Shown: piece by piece, positions 8,667 to 17,692 of the stretch
Numbering within the stretch: the first letter of the stretch is position 1
Layout: every line of letters starts with the position of its first letter
Assembly: GCF_023910635.1 (NCBI RefSeq)
Contig: NZ_JAAVVZ010000022.1
Location: 1-42,092 of the forward strand
Source of the DNA: Sphingorhabdus sp.
GTDB taxonomy: Bacteria > Pseudomonadota > Alphaproteobacteria > Sphingomonadales > Sphingomonadaceae
Direction of reading: 5' to 3'
DNA: 42,092 bases
Notes under the pieces: model-generated
What the model saw: only the letters and a program-made list of their open reading frames with translations
Database searches by the model: none
What the model was told of the DNA's origin: nothing
Position numbers and translations under genes: made by a program

Positions 8667-9611
8667 TCAATAACCAAGGTCGAGGTCCACCATGGGCTCA
8701 AGCGCTTCGCCCTTGCGATAGCGTTCGAGGTTTTCGAAGAAGCGCGTGGCCGAGCGGACAAACATCTTGTCCTGCGCGCGGCCGGACAAATGCATGGTGA
8801 CATGGGCGTTATCAAGCGTCCACAATATATGGTCGGTGGGTAAAGGCTCCGGCGTGGTGACGTCCAGAAACGCGTTGGCGATGTGCTTGGCTTGCAATGC
8901 GGTGACCAGCGCGTCCTGATCGACAACCGACCCGCGCGCGATGTTGATTAACGTTGCGCTGGGTTTCATGGCGGTAAGCTCATCTGCGCCAATCATATTG
9001 TCTGTTTCCGGCGTTGCGGGAACGGCGAGGATCACCCAGTCAAAATCGCCCAACTGCGCCCGCCATTGGTCGGGCGTCAGCATATTTGGCCCCGGCGAGC
9101 GGCGAACGACAGTCACATCAACGCCAAAGGGTTTGAGGCGTTCTTCGATCAGCTTGCCAATCGCGCCATAGCCCAGCAGCAATGCCTTTGACCCGAACAG
9201 TTCGACCTTTCCTGGCGAATCCTGCAACCATTCACGTCGTTCCTGCGCGCGCACGACTTCGCGATAGTTTTTGGCGACGGTCAGCATGCCCATTACCACA
9301 TATTCGGCGATGGTAACCGCGTTGATGCCCGCGCCGTTCGTCACAACGCACCCTTGCGCCTTCAATTGCGCCAGCGGCATGCCGTCGACGCCGGCATAGA
9401 TGCTGTTGAGCCATTTCATGTGGGTCGCGGCACCGATGACTGTCGCCATGTCGCCCTTGTCATACATATCAAACCAGCCAATCTCCGCCTGCGGCGCAAG
9501 CGCAAGCGCCTCATCCTTGGACATGAAGAAATGCGGATCAATCCAGTCGGGCAAACGCGGTTCAATCAACGGACGCACAAGGCCCGACATTACGAGTTTC
9601 GTTTTGGTCAT
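8667..9611 (-). CDS. D-2-hydroxyacid dehydrogenase, NAD(P)-dependent
   Basis: The 314-aa protein has the family architecture: an N-terminal substrate lobe with NGAGINAVTIAEYVVMGML, the Rossmann loop LLGYGAIGKLIEERLKPFGV (GxGxxG) and the catalytic regions LINIARGSVVDQDALVTAL (Arg), DVTTPEPLPTDHILW (Glu) and HVTMHLSGRAQD (His). It would reduce a 2-keto acid or oxidise a D-2-hydroxy acid in the cytoplasm; glyoxylate, hydroxypyruvate and others are possible. Its Shine-Dalgarno GGGAGGGG comes from the palindrome at 9620-9641. It lies 42 bp downstream of cysS and may be co-transcribed with it. Confidence 0.9.
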   Translation of the reverse strand: MTKTKLVMSGLVRPLIEPRLPDWIDPHFFMSKDEALALAPQAEIGWFDMYDKGDMATVIGAATHMKWLNSIYAGVDGMPLAQLKAQGCVVTNGAGINAVTIAEYVVMGMLTVAKNYREVVRAQERREWLQDSPGKVELFGSKALLLGYGAIGKLIEERLKPFGVDVTVVRRSPGPNMLTPDQWRAQLGDFDWVILAVPATPETDNMIGADELTAMKPSATLINIARGSVVDQDALVTALQAKHIANAFLDVTTPEPLPTDHILWTLDNAHVTMHLSGRAQDKMFVRSATRFFENLERYRKGEALEPMVDLDLGY

Positions 9612-9619
9612 GTACTTCT

Positions 9620-9641
9620 CCCCTCCCGCAGGCGGGAGGGG
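9620..9641. repeat. Third copy of the CCCCTCCCGC palindrome
   Basis: CCCCTCCCGC-AG-GCGGGAGGGG is identical to the copy at 1141-1162. It lies 8 bp upstream of the dehydrogenase ATG (leftward) and 12 bp after the cysS stop. The purine arm provides GGAGG about 10 nt before that start codon. Confidence 0.85.
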
Positions 9642-9653
9642 AATGATGGAGGG

Positions 9654-11234
9654 TTAAACATCCAATTTCCAATCCCAGCCCAGCGGGTCGCCGTCCATGA
9701 CCTCGACGCCCTTGGCGATCAGGTCATCGCGGATGGTGTCGGACTTGGCGAAGTCTTTTGCCGCGCGGGCTTCTGTGCGGGCGGCGAGGGCGGTTTCGAT
9801 TTCGGCTTCGGTGATGATGGCGGCCTTGGGGCGGATGCGGAGGTCCTGGCGGGTGAGGGGCAATAGGTTGAGGCCGAGGGCGGCATCCATCTCTGCAATG
9901 GCTGCAAGCTGTTGTGCGACATCGACCTTTTTAAGGCCGACGATGTTTTCCAACGCGGTGATAGCGATGGCGGTGTTGAGGTCGTCCGCTATTGCCGCCG
10001 CAAAGTCTTTCAGCGTAGCCGCTATGGGAGAAGAAAGGTCACCTCGCACCCCCGCAACGTCACCTCGCACCCCCGCAACGTCACCTCGCACCTCCGCAAC
10101 GTCACCCTGAACTTGTTTCAGGGTCCATTTATCAGCCTCAACCATCGGTTCGTTGGGCACGATGGATGCTGAAACAAGTTCAGCATGACGGGTTTGGGTA
10201 TCAGCATGACGGGTCTTGAGAGCGCTGACCCCCATCACCATCCGCTTCAACCTAACAAACGCCGCCTGCAACCCCTCCCAGCTAAACTCCAGCTCGCTCC
10301 TATAATGCGCTTGCAAGCACATCAGGCGGTAGGCGAGGGGGTGGAAGCCTTTGTCGAACAGCAACTGCAGGCGCAGGAATTCGCCGGACGATTTGCTCAT
10401 CTTGCCGCTACGCTCGATCAGGAAATTATTGTGCATCCAAATGCGCGCGCCGCTGTCGGCGCAGCCCTCATGCGCTTGATTTTGCGCGATTTCATTGGGG
10501 TGGTGGATTTCGCGATGGTCAATGCCGCCGGTGTGGATGTCGAACGGCATGCCAAGCAGTGCCTTTGACATGACCGAGCATTCCAGATGCCATCCCGGCG
10601 CGCCTTTGCCCCATGGGCTATCCCACTCCATCTGCCGTGTTTCGCCCACTGGCGTCTTACGCCAAATGGCAAAGTCGGCGGCGTTGCGTTTGCCATCGAC
10701 TTCTTCGATCCGCGCTTCGCCATCTTCGGTGACGGCGCGGGCCAGGCGGCCATATTCTGGAACGGTCGAAACATCGAAATACAGGCCGCTGTCGAGTATA
10801 TAGCAATGCTTGTCGGATATGCTTTTGCCCCATTCAATCATTGCGTCGATATATTCGGTCGCTTTGGGGTGCGCGGGCTTGCGTATGTTCAGCCGTTCCA
10901 GATCGGCCTCAAAATCCGCTTGGTAAAAGGCCGCGATATCCCATGCGGACTTGCCTTGTGCTGCCGCCGCTTTCTCCATCTTGTCATCGCCCGCGTCGGC
11001 GTCGCTGGTCAGATGGCCAACATCGGTGATGTTGATGACATGGGTGAGCTTGTAGCCCTTGTAAGAGAGCACGCGACCCAACGTGTCTGCAAAGACATAA
11101 GCGCGCATATTGCCGATATGCTGGTAATTATACACCGTCGGCCCGCAGCTATACACCCGCGCTTCGCCGTCGTGAACGGGGGTGAAGGTTTCCAGTTGCC
11201 GGGTCAGGCTGTTGAAGAGGCGCAATTCTGTCAT
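9654..11234 (-). CDS. cysS: Cysteinyl-tRNA synthetase with a repeat-derived insertion
   Basis: CysRS charges tRNA-Cys. The 526-aa product has the class-I signatures HIGN (39-42) and KMSKS (278-282) and candidate zinc ligands C30, C219 and the GGIDHREIHHPNE segment. The usual family length is about 460 residues. The surplus is a block at residues about 340-400, encoded by a palindromic element and 21-bp tandem repeats, between RLKRMVMGVSAL and SPIAATLKDFAAAIADDLN. That is the linker before the helical tRNA-stem domain, a tolerant site. The frame stays open across it, so the enzyme is probably functional. CysRS is normally essential. Confidence 0.95.
   Translation of the reverse strand: MTELRLFNSLTRQLETFTPVHDGEARVYSCGPTVYNYQHIGNMRAYVFADTLGRVLSYKGYKLTHVINITDVGHLTSDADAGDDKMEKAAAAQGKSAWDIAAFYQADFEADLERLNIRKPAHPKATEYIDAMIEWGKSISDKHCYILDSGLYFDVSTVPEYGRLARAVTEDGEARIEEVDGKRNAADFAIWRKTPVGETRQMEWDSPWGKGAPGWHLECSVMSKALLGMPFDIHTGGIDHREIHHPNEIAQNQAHEGCADSGARIWMHNNFLIERSGKMSKSSGEFLRLQLLFDKGFHPLAYRLMCLQAHYRSELEFSWEGLQAAFVRLKRMVMGVSALKTRHADTQTRHAELVSASIVPNEPMVEADKWTLKQVQGDVAEVRGDVAGVRGDVAGVRGDLSSPIAATLKDFAAAIADDLNTAIAITALENIVGLKKVDVAQQLAAIAEMDAALGLNLLPLTRQDLRIRPKAAIITEAEIETALAARTEARAAKDFAKSDTIRDDLIAKGVEVMDGDPLGWDWKLDV
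10038..10214. repeat. In-frame palindromic element and 21-bp tandem repeats inside cysS
   Basis: Three tandem 21-bp units (10038-10058, 10059-10079, 10080-10100; GTCACCTCGCACCCCCGCAAC and one variant) encode a repeated VRGDVAG heptapeptide. Next, 10101-10190 is a 90-bp imperfect palindrome with GTCACCCTGAACTTGTTTCA on the left and TGAAACAAGTTCAGCATGAC on the right, encoding RHAELVSAS and WTLKQVQGD. CAGCATGACGGGT then recurs at 10181 and 10202, again 21 bp apart. A second copy of the palindrome is intergenic at 11283-11394. Confidence 0.9.
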
Positions 11235-11282
11235 GCGCTGGCGATGGTGGAAACTACCATCAAGGTCAAGTCACCTCCAACT

Positions 11283-11394
11283 GTCACCCTGAACTTGTTT
11301 GTGCTCTGCACGCCTGCGGCTCCAGGGTCCATTTTGCTTCTCTGCCCCTTGGTTTGCGGGGCTGAATGGATGCTGAAACAAGTTCAGCATGACG
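11283..11394. repeat. Intergenic copy of the palindromic element found in cysS
   Basis: It begins GTCACCCTGAACTTGTTT and ends GGATGCTGAAACAAGTTCAG followed by CATGACG, as in cysS. The left arm is interrupted by a roughly 21-bp insert (GTGCTCTGCACGCCTGCGGC) before the shared CCAGGGTCCATTT, so the copy is 112 bp rather than 90 bp. It occupies most of the cysS-nitroreductase gap. A T run follows on the + strand, but no + gene reads into it. Confidence 0.85.
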
Positions 11395-11400
11395 TTTTTT

Positions 11401-12072
11401 TTAAAAGCCTTCCCATTTAATGGCCGCATCAATCTCCACGCGTGGCACCGTGAAGTTATTCACGGCGGCGTCTGTATCGCGATAACCAATTGCCATGCCG
11501 CAGAAGAAGATATGTTCATCATCAATGTTCAGCAGTTCGCGCATCGTCGTGCCGTACATCGCCCAGATTTCCTGCGCGCAACTGTCGAGGCCCTCTTCGC
11601 GCAGCAACAGCATCACGGTTTGCAGCCACATGCCCATGTCCGACCATTGCGGCGGGCCCATATATTTGGCTGTGTAGGTGAACAATTGCACCGGCGCGCC
11701 AAAGCTGTCCCAGTTTTTCATCATCTGCGCAACGCGGCCAGCGCCGTCTTCGCGGGCAAGGCCAAGCGCGTCGAACATCGCCTTGCCCACGCCGCGGCGC
11801 TGGTCTTCGTAGCGGCCTTCAAGGCCCTTGGGGTAGATGTCATATTCATGGCCATCACCCATCGGCGCAGTGGCGGCCTTTGCCTTGATCTTTGCCGTGA
11901 GGTCAGCCAGCGGCGCGCCTGTGAGGATGACGGCATTCCAAGGCTGCGTATTGCCGCCGGAGGGCGAACGCTGCGCCTTGGCAAGCACGCGTTGAAGTGT
12001 CGTCTGATCGACAGGCTTATCCAGAAATTGCCGGACAGAGCGCCGTGAGGCGACGGCTTCGGTTACGTTCAT
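11401..12072 (-). CDS. Nitroreductase family FMN oxidoreductase
   Basis: The 223-aa protein has the FMN-binding features of the family: ASRRSVRQFLDKPVD near the N-terminus, AQRSPSGGNTQPW at about residues 33-45, and the C-terminal FFCGMAIGYRD. Such dimeric flavoproteins reduce nitro-compounds, quinones or enones using NAD(P)H. The substrate is unknown. It is transcribed leftward, 64 bp downstream of cobT's end, and could be co-transcribed with that operon. No start other than the ATG at 12072 is needed to match the family. Confidence 0.88.
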   Translation of the reverse strand: MNVTEAVASRRSVRQFLDKPVDQTTLQRVLAKAQRSPSGGNTQPWNAVILTGAPLADLTAKIKAKAATAPMGDGHEYDIYPKGLEGRYEDQRRGVGKAMFDALGLAREDGAGRVAQMMKNWDSFGAPVQLFTYTAKYMGPPQWSDMGMWLQTVMLLLREEGLDSCAQEIWAMYGTTMRELLNIDDEHIFFCGMAIGYRDTDAAVNNFTVPRVEIDAAIKWEGF

Positions 12073-12136
12073 CTATATGTCCCCACAGGTTTAATCGTTT
12101 GATTAAATCATATAATGCGGCGTGCGAAAGGCAAGC

Positions 12137-13951
12137 TTATTCCTCGTCAAACAACCCAGCCAGTTGTTCAATCATCGTCCCGCCCAATTGCTCGACATCC
12201 ATGATCGTCACCGCGCGTTTATAGTAACGCGTTACGTCATGGCCGATGCCGATGGCGACCAGTTGCACGGGGCTGCGCGTTTCGATCATTTCGATGACCT
12301 TGCGCAAATGCTGTTCAAGATAGCCGCCATGATTGACCGACAAGGTGCTGTCGTCCACGGGCGCGCCATCGGAAATCACCATCAATATGCGGCGGTCTTC
12401 GGCGCGGGCGATCAGGCGGTTGTGCGCCCAGAGCAAAGCCTCTCCGTCGATATTTTCTTTCAACAGCCCTTCGCGCATCATCAGGCCCAGATTGCGCTTG
12501 GCATGCCGCCATGGCTCGTCGGCTTTTTTGTAGATGATATGGCGCAGGTCGTTGAGGCGGCCGGGCATGGGTTGGCGTCCGGCGGCCAGCCAATCCTCGC
12601 GCGCTTGCCCGCCCTTCCACGCCCGGGTGGTGAAGCCCAATATTTCGGTTTTGACGCCGCAGCGTTCCAAGGTGCGCGCCAATATGTCGGCGCTGATCGC
12701 GGCGATGCTGATGGGCCGTCCGCGCATCGAGCCGCTATTGTCTATGAGCAACGTCACCACAGTATCGCGGAAATCGGCCTCGCGTTCGATTTTGTAGGAC
12801 AAAGAGCTTCCCGGTGAGACAATCACGCGGGCAAGTCGTGCGGCGTCGAGCATGCCTTCTTCTTGGTCGAAATCCCAACTGCGGTTTTGTTGCGCCATCA
12901 GGCGGCGTTGCAGGCGGTTGGCGAGTTTTGTCACCACCGATTGCAGGTTCGACAATTGTTGGTCGAGATACGCGCGCAGCCGGTTCAGCTCTTCTTCGTC
13001 GGCAAGTTCGGTCGCGGTGATAGTTTCGTCAAATTTGGTCGACCAGATTTTATAATCGCTTTGCGGCAAATGGTCCCAATTGCGGCGCTGCGGCGTGACA
13101 GGTTGCATCCCGTCATCGCCCATTTCGCCGTCGGCGCCGTCCTGATCATCCATGTCTTCGCCGTCATAATCGGCCTCAGTCTCTTCGCCTTCGCCTTGCT
13201 GCGGCTCGGCGCGGGCTTCGGCTTGGCCAGCTTCGCCTTCGCCGTCATCTTCGCTGTCGCCGTCTTGGTCTTGCGCATCCTCTGCATCATCGCCGCCTTC
13301 GTCGGCATCGGACGGATCGACATCCCCTTCGGTAAGTTTCAGATGCTCCAACATGGATTGAGTCAGCGCGGCAAAGGCGTTTTGATCATCCAGCGCAAGC
13401 GCCAGCGCATCAAGGTCACTACCGGCATTTTCCTCAATCCAACCGCGCAGCATATCAACGCCAGCGGCGGCACCGGCTGGCACAGGCGCGCCGGTCAGCC
13501 GTTCGCGCACGATCAGGGATAAGGCCGTGGAAATGGGCACTTCGTCAGGGGCTTGTGCGCGGGCAATCGGGTCGGTGCGCATTTTCAGTTCAAGCGCATG
13601 GCCAAGGTTTGCGGCAATTCCCGCCATATTGCGCGAACCCAGCGCCTCAACCCGCGCATTTTCCACCGCGTCAAAGGCTGCACCCGCAATGACTTCGGAT
13701 GGGCGCAATGCGGCGTGGCGGGCGGGGTTATGATGCTTCAACCTCAACGCAAAGCTGTCGGCAAAGCCACGCGCCTCGGCGACTTGATCGGGCGGAAGCA
13801 GGCGGCCCGGCATAGGTACCTTGAAATTCTTGCCCGCCTGGCTTGGCGCATCGGCGGTGAAGGCCAATTCTACCTCCGGCTCATGCGCGAGCGCACGGGC
13901 GGTGCCGGTCAGCACTTGCTTAAATTGTTCCAGAGGGGTGTCGTTGGACAT
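12137..13951 (-). CDS. cobT: CobT-like VWA protein (cobaltochelatase subunit CobT family)
   Basis: CobT works with the AAA+ protein CobS and the large subunit CobN to insert cobalt in aerobic cobalamin synthesis. The 604-aa product has the CobT N-terminal domain, a very acidic low-complexity region (residues about 215-275, mostly D, E, G) and a C-terminal von Willebrand A domain with the MIDAS signature [11 protein letters not shown] and ISDGAP. Its ATG overlaps the stop of the upstream lipoprotein gene (TAATG). No CobN or other cobalamin gene is in the window, so a chelatase role is not shown; a CobS-CobT remodelling role without CobN is an alternative. Confidence 0.9.
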   Translation of the reverse strand: MSNDTPLEQFKQVLTGTARALAHEPEVELAFTADAPSQAGKNFKVPMPGRLLPPDQVAEARGFADSFALRLKHHNPARHAALRPSEVIAGAAFDAVENARVEALGSRNMAGIAANLGHALELKMRTDPIARAQAPDEVPISTALSLIVRERLTGAPVPAGAAAGVDMLRGWIEENAGSDLDALALALDDQNAFAALTQSMLEHLKLTEGDVDPSDADEGGDDAEDAQDQDGDSEDDGEGEAGQAEARAEPQQGEGEETEADYDGEDMDDQDGADGEMGDDGMQPVTPQRRNWDHLPQSDYKIWSTKFDETITATELADEEELNRLRAYLDQQLSNLQSVVTKLANRLQRRLMAQQNRSWDFDQEEGMLDAARLARVIVSPGSSLSYKIEREADFRDTVVTLLIDNSGSMRGRPISIAAISADILARTLERCGVKTEILGFTTRAWKGGQAREDWLAAGRQPMPGRLNDLRHIIYKKADEPWRHAKRNLGLMMREGLLKENIDGEALLWAHNRLIARAEDRRILMVISDGAPVDDSTLSVNHGGYLEQHLRKVIEMIETRSPVQLVAIGIGHDVTRYYKRAVTIMDVEQLGGTMIEQLAGLFDEE

Positions 13952-15147
13952 TAATCAGGCAATCTCTTGCACATCGCGGCAATGTCTTCCTTCGTCGGCT
14001 TTTCCGGAGCGCGCAGGGTGAAGACATGTGCATCCTTGGTCGCCACGCGGTCCTGTGTGGTGCGTGCGCCGTTCACAACGGCGGCAAAATCCTTGCATAC
14101 GGCAAAGCTGCGCAAATAGTCGCTATGGCCCACTCTATCGCCGGACACGTCGCTAGTATCGATAATTGTGAAGCCGGTTTTGGCAGGTTCGGTCTGATAT
14201 TTTGACTTGGTCGCAAAGCAGCGTTGCGGCAGACCCTTTGCCTTTAGTTCCTGCGCCTCAAAGGGGTTGAAGCAAAATGGCGAGCCTAAGCGCGGATAGC
14301 CATGCACCGCGCGCGATAAGGCCAGCGCGCGGTCGCTGAGCGATGCATAGACCGTCACGCGCCGGTCATTGTTGACACGCCGCGCGGCTAGGACTTCTTC
14401 AGCGATGTCGCGTTCAAAATCTTCACGATCCACATCAGGTGATGCCAATATGATATTGGAAATATTGCTGGAATCGGCGTTGGTCGATGTGCGGTCAACA
14501 TATTCAACCGCCGGAATTACAAGCCGCGCGCCAAGCGAATGGGACACGACGACGATCTCCTTGACCCACTCCGTCCGCGCCAATTTGGTCAGGAAATTGC
14601 GGAAATTGCGCTCGTCCCAATACATGTTGGTTTCATCAACGGCGTAGCTCAGCAAATTGCCTTGTGAGGGCCAGCTATAATGAATGATTGGCCCATCAAA
14701 ATTGCTCATCGCGCCAATTTGCACCGCGTCGCGCGCCGTAGTTGCCAGTGTTTCGCGATAGCCATGCACATATAGCAGCACACGGCCCTTGCGCAGGTTC
14801 GCCGCATCGCGCAGGCCATCCCACCATGCATCCTCCGGTTGGAATGCAAGTGGCACAACCACTTGCGCATCGCCCTTCGCAGGCTTTATCTTTTGCGGTG
14901 GCGCAAAGCGGGCATAGCGCACGCGATCGGCCCTGTGATTGGTCAGGGCGATAGTATCGCCGCGGCAGTCGGGCAGGCGGCTCGTAACAATGAAATGGTC
15001 TTTTCCGGCTATCGCGGCGCTGTCATTCTGCGTTGGATTGCAACGCGGATTTTCCACCAGCGTGCTGTGCGGCACATCGCCATATGCGACGGCCACGGTG
15101 CAACCAGACAGGAGCATTGGCAAAAGCAGGAAAGCGAGCTTACGCAT
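13951..15147 (-). CDS. Lipoprotein alpha/beta hydrolase (DUF900-like)
   Basis: The 398-aa protein starts [16 protein letters not shown], a lipoprotein signal with lipobox LLSGC, so the mature chain is probably anchored facing the periplasm. The hydrolase domain shows [13 protein letters not shown] (oxyanion strand), the nucleophile elbow [10 protein letters not shown] (GxSxG-like, Ser) and [13 protein letters not shown], typical of DUF900 esterases. The catalytic His is probably in the VGHSDYLRS segment. The frame extends to 15177, but the ATG at 15147 starts the signal peptide and overlaps the upstream peroxiredoxin stop (TAATG). Substrate unknown. Confidence 0.8.
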   Translation of the reverse strand: MRKLAFLLLPMLLSGCTVAVAYGDVPHSTLVENPRCNPTQNDSAAIAGKDHFIVTSRLPDCRGDTIALTNHRADRVRYARFAPPQKIKPAKGDAQVVVPLAFQPEDAWWDGLRDAANLRKGRVLLYVHGYRETLATTARDAVQIGAMSNFDGPIIHYSWPSQGNLLSYAVDETNMYWDERNFRNFLTKLARTEWVKEIVVVSHSLGARLVIPAVEYVDRTSTNADSSNISNIILASPDVDREDFERDIAEEVLAARRVNNDRRVTVYASLSDRALALSRAVHGYPRLGSPFCFNPFEAQELKAKGLPQRCFATKSKYQTEPAKTGFTIIDTSDVSGDRVGHSDYLRSFAVCKDFAAVVNGARTTQDRVATKDAHVFTLRAPEKPTKEDIAAMCKRLPD

Positions 15148-15683
15148 TACTTGCGCTTGGCGTTCGCCGCGTGCCATGCCTTTACCGCGTTCAGCGCGCC
15201 GGAAACATGGCCCTTCACGCCAAGCTGCGAATAGGCAAACAACACCTTGCCATCAGGCGCGATGACATAGGTCGTGCGGTTGGTACCTCCCATCATGGGC
15301 AGGCTGACGTCGTAATTTTTGATCATGGGCTTGGTCGCGATACCGACCATGAATTTGTTGCGGCAGGCTTCAACCGAAAAGCGCTTTAGCGTCTCCAGAT
15401 TATCGGCCGACATGCCAACAATCGACGCGCCATAAGCGGCAAAGTCATCGGCAGCTTCGGAAAATTCATGCGCCTCAACGGTGCAGCCTGACGTGAACGC
15501 TTTGGGATAAAAATACAGCACCACTGGCCCGTTTTTCAAAGCCTTGTTCAGGTTGAAGCTATCGGCCTTGCCGGCCAGCACGGCTTGCGTCGTGAAATCG
15601 GTTGCGCGTGTCCCGGGTTTCAACGCGCCAAATGCCGGTGATGCCGACAGCATGAGCGCGAGAGCCAGTGCGAAGCGTTTCAT
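15147..15683 (-). CDS. Exported peroxiredoxin (PrxQ/BCP-like)
   Basis: A 178-aa thioredoxin-fold peroxidase. It starts MKRFALALALMLSASPAFGA, a Sec signal peptide, so it acts in the periplasm. The peroxidatic cysteine is in FYPKAFTSGCTVEAHEF, and a second cysteine (VEACRNKF) may be the resolving one. The conserved DNLETLKRFSVE and YVIAPDGKVLFAY segments follow. An AAGGAA lies 7 nt before the ATG at 15683, favouring it over the ATG at 15698. It is placed between cobS (39 bp upstream) and the lipoprotein hydrolase (stop/start overlap), so it belongs to the same transcript. Confidence 0.87.
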   Translation of the reverse strand: MKRFALALALMLSASPAFGALKPGTRATDFTTQAVLAGKADSFNLNKALKNGPVVLYFYPKAFTSGCTVEAHEFSEAADDFAAYGASIVGMSADNLETLKRFSVEACRNKFMVGIATKPMIKNYDVSLPMMGGTNRTTYVIAPDGKVLFAYSQLGVKGHVSGALNAVKAWHAANAKRK

Positions 15684-15722
15684 AATGCGTTCCTTCAACT
15701 GAGGCGGCGAAATAGCCGGTAG

Positions 15723-16718
15723 TTACTTCGTTTTGCCAACGACGCTTTCTGGCAGATCTTGGCCAAAAACGCGCTGATAATATTCGGCGACCAAGGCGCG
15801 TTCCGCGTCATCGCATTTGTTGAGGAATGACAGGCGGAAGGCAAAGCCGACATTTTTGAAAATCGCGGTGTTCTGCGCCCAGGTGATGACCGTACGCGGG
15901 CTCATAACCGTCGAGATATCGCCGTTGATGAAACCTTGGCGGGTCATTTCGGCAACCTTTACCATATTGGCGACAGTAGCAGCGTCAGTGCCCGAGGCCT
16001 TTGCCAAAACGATTTCGCCTTCAACCTGCGCAGGCAGATAGTTCAGGCCAACGACAATGTTCCAGCGGTCCATCTGGCCCTGGTTGATCGCTTGCGTGCC
16101 ATGATACAGGCCGCTGGTATCGCCAAGCCCTACGGTGTTGGCGGTGGCAAATAGGCGGAAATAGGGGTTGGGGCGAATGACGCGGTTTTGGTCGAGCAGG
16201 GTCAGCTTACCTTCGGTTTCCAACACGCGCTGGATCACGAACATCACGTCAGGGCGGCCAGCATCATATTCGTCGAACACCAATGCCGTCGGCGTCTGCA
16301 ACGCCCAAGGTAACAGGCCTTCGCGGAACTCGGTCACTTGCTGCCCGTCACGCAAAACAATGGCGTCACGGCCGATCAGGTCGATACGGCTGATATGCGC
16401 GTCCAAGTTGATGCGGATGCATGGCCATTTCAGACGCGCCGCAACTTGTTCAATATGCGTGGATTTACCCGTGCCGTGATAGCCTTGCACCATCACGCGG
16501 CGGTTATAGGCAAAGCCAGCAAGGATCGCGAGGGTGGTGTCGGGGTCAAAGACATAGCTGTCGTCGGTGTCAGGCACACGTTCGTCGGCAATGGAAAAAG
16601 CGGGGCATTCCATATCCACATCAATGCCGAACAATGCGCGCACGCTGACCATTTTGTCAGGGGCGGCGAGGATGGTCGCGTCGCGGCTGTCGGGTTGGAT
16701 ATTTGGGATGTCAGTCAT
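15723..16718 (-). CDS. cobS: CobS-like AAA+ ATPase (cobaltochelatase subunit CobS family)
   Basis: CobS is the AAA+ motor that with CobT drives CobN in cobalt insertion. The 331-aa product has the Walker A loop [20 protein letters not shown], Walker [12 protein letters not shown] and the sensor region [18 protein letters not shown]. The N-terminal segment with [20 protein letters not shown] is typical of CobS. The ATG at 16718 ([13 protein letters not shown]) is chosen; the frame runs to 16772 but would overlap the J-domain gene. It follows that gene by 10 bp. Confidence 0.93.
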   Translation of the reverse strand: MTDIPNIQPDSRDATILAAPDKMVSVRALFGIDVDMECPAFSIADERVPDTDDSYVFDPDTTLAILAGFAYNRRVMVQGYHGTGKSTHIEQVAARLKWPCIRINLDAHISRIDLIGRDAIVLRDGQQVTEFREGLLPWALQTPTALVFDEYDAGRPDVMFVIQRVLETEGKLTLLDQNRVIRPNPYFRLFATANTVGLGDTSGLYHGTQAINQGQMDRWNIVVGLNYLPAQVEGEIVLAKASGTDAATVANMVKVAEMTRQGFINGDISTVMSPRTVITWAQNTAIFKNVGFAFRLSFLNKCDDAERALVAEYYQRVFGQDLPESVVGKTK

Positions 16719-16728
16719 GTTATTCTCG

Positions 16729-17325
16729 TCAAATGAAAGCGGGCGAAGATTTAAGGTGCGTATAGGCAGCAATCACGTCTTGCAAAGCCTTTTCATAGGA
16801 GCGGTTGCCGCCATTTTTGTCCGGATGATAGGCGCGCACCTTCGCCGAATAGGCGCTGCGTAAGGCGCGGCGATCGGCATCCTCGCCAAGCCCTAGCGTC
16901 CGCAACGCTTTGCGGTCCTCCAGCGACAGAAAATGGCCATCGGCACGCTCTTTGGGTAGGCGCGACCGGAACCGGGTGGAGATAGCATCCAGCGGGTCCT
17001 TAAAGTCCGCCCATTTCGGCGGCGAATCGACATTGCCATTGGCGCGAAAGGCGCGGGTTTCACTTGGCCAGAATTGCACCGGGCTTTGCGCCATGGAAAT
17101 TTCGTCGGCGCTCATGCCCGCAAACCAATTATAGCCCGCGTTAAACTGCCGCACATGGTCAAGGCAGAGATATTGATAGTCGCCGGGGCCGTTGGCCGAC
17201 GCGGCCTGTCCTTTCGGATCAGGCGCGCGAAATTCCCCCGCTTCGCGGCAGCGGGGATAGGCGCATGGCCGCCCGCCCCCTCGAATGCGGCCGTGAAATC
17301 GGTCAGTGGAACGGTCGGAGGCCAT
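16729..17325 (-). CDS. J-domain (DnaJ-like) protein
   Basis: A 198-aa protein with a C-terminal J domain at residues about 140-195: [20 protein letters not shown] then [20 protein letters not shown], including the HPD tripeptide that activates Hsp70. The N-terminal part ([17 protein letters not shown] ... [20 protein letters not shown]) has Cys and His residues and the CLDHVRxFNxxYN motif seen in alphaproteobacterial J proteins next to cobS. The ATG at 17325 is preceded by AAGGAAAA. It is first in the cobS-cobT operon and divergent from bolA. It may recruit DnaK to the CobS-CobT machine (inference). Confidence 0.9.
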   Translation of the reverse strand: MASDRSTDRFHGRIRGGGRPCAYPRCREAGEFRAPDPKGQAASANGPGDYQYLCLDHVRQFNAGYNWFAGMSADEISMAQSPVQFWPSETRAFRANGNVDSPPKWADFKDPLDAISTRFRSRLPKERADGHFLSLEDRKALRTLGLGEDADRRALRSAYSAKVRAYHPDKNGGNRSYEKALQDVIAAYTHLKSSPAFI

Positions 17326-17368
17326 GATTTTCCTTGGCGAAAAACCTGCCATATGGGAAGAGCAGGCT

Positions 17369-17647
17369 ATGAAAAAAGGTCCTGCACAAGTTGAAATGGA
17401 AATGCTGCTTGAAACAGCATTCGCGCCAACCCGCCTTGCCGTCATCAACGACAGCGCCAAGCATCACGGCCATAGCGGCGATGACGGGTCCGGCGAATCC
17501 CACTTCACCATCGAAATTGAGAGCGCAGCCTTTACCGGCGTTGCCCGCCTGATGCGACAGCGCATGGTGAACAAGGCGCTGGGCGATATTCCCGGAATGC
17601 GCGTCCATGCGCTGGCCATCAAGGCTAGTGCACCCGACGAGATTTAG
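17369..17647 (+). CDS. bolA: BolA family protein
   Basis: BolA proteins bind monothiol glutaredoxins around a [2Fe-2S] cluster and take part in iron-sulfur handling and stress responses. The 92-aa product has the family signature LETAFAPTRLAVINDSAKHH, GESHFTIEIESAAFTGVARL and the MRVHALAIKASAP end. The ATG at 17369, preceded by GGAAGAG, gives the normal length; the frame is open to 17306 but that overlaps the divergent J-domain gene. The 43-bp gap between the two starts must hold both promoters. Confidence 0.93.
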   Translation: MKKGPAQVEMEMLLETAFAPTRLAVINDSAKHHGHSGDDGSGESHFTIEIESAAFTGVARLMRQRMVNKALGDIPGMRVHALAIKASAPDEI

Positions 17648-17692
17648 CTATTCTAAGACACCAGAAAATCGGCCCATAAAGGAGATGAATAT

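Noticed and set aside
10038-10100. Short tandem repeats in cysS as a CRISPR or VNTR outside genes
   Set aside because: They are within the cysS frame, have no spacers and are multiples of three.
10587-11420. Rightward 277-aa ORF opposite cysS
   Set aside because: It is a shadow of the conserved CysRS coding strand; its VTLNLFVLCTP part is the palindromic element read on the other strand.
15147-15683. Peroxiredoxin as a cytoplasmic BCP
   Set aside because: The N-terminus is a clear Sec signal peptide with a ribosome binding site at the right start, so it is exported.
12137-17325. Magnesium chelatase or gas-vesicle type AAA+/VWA pair
   Set aside because: The sequence of CobS ([20 protein letters not shown]) and the acidic-linker CobT are specific for the cobaltochelatase families; no bchH or gvp genes are near.
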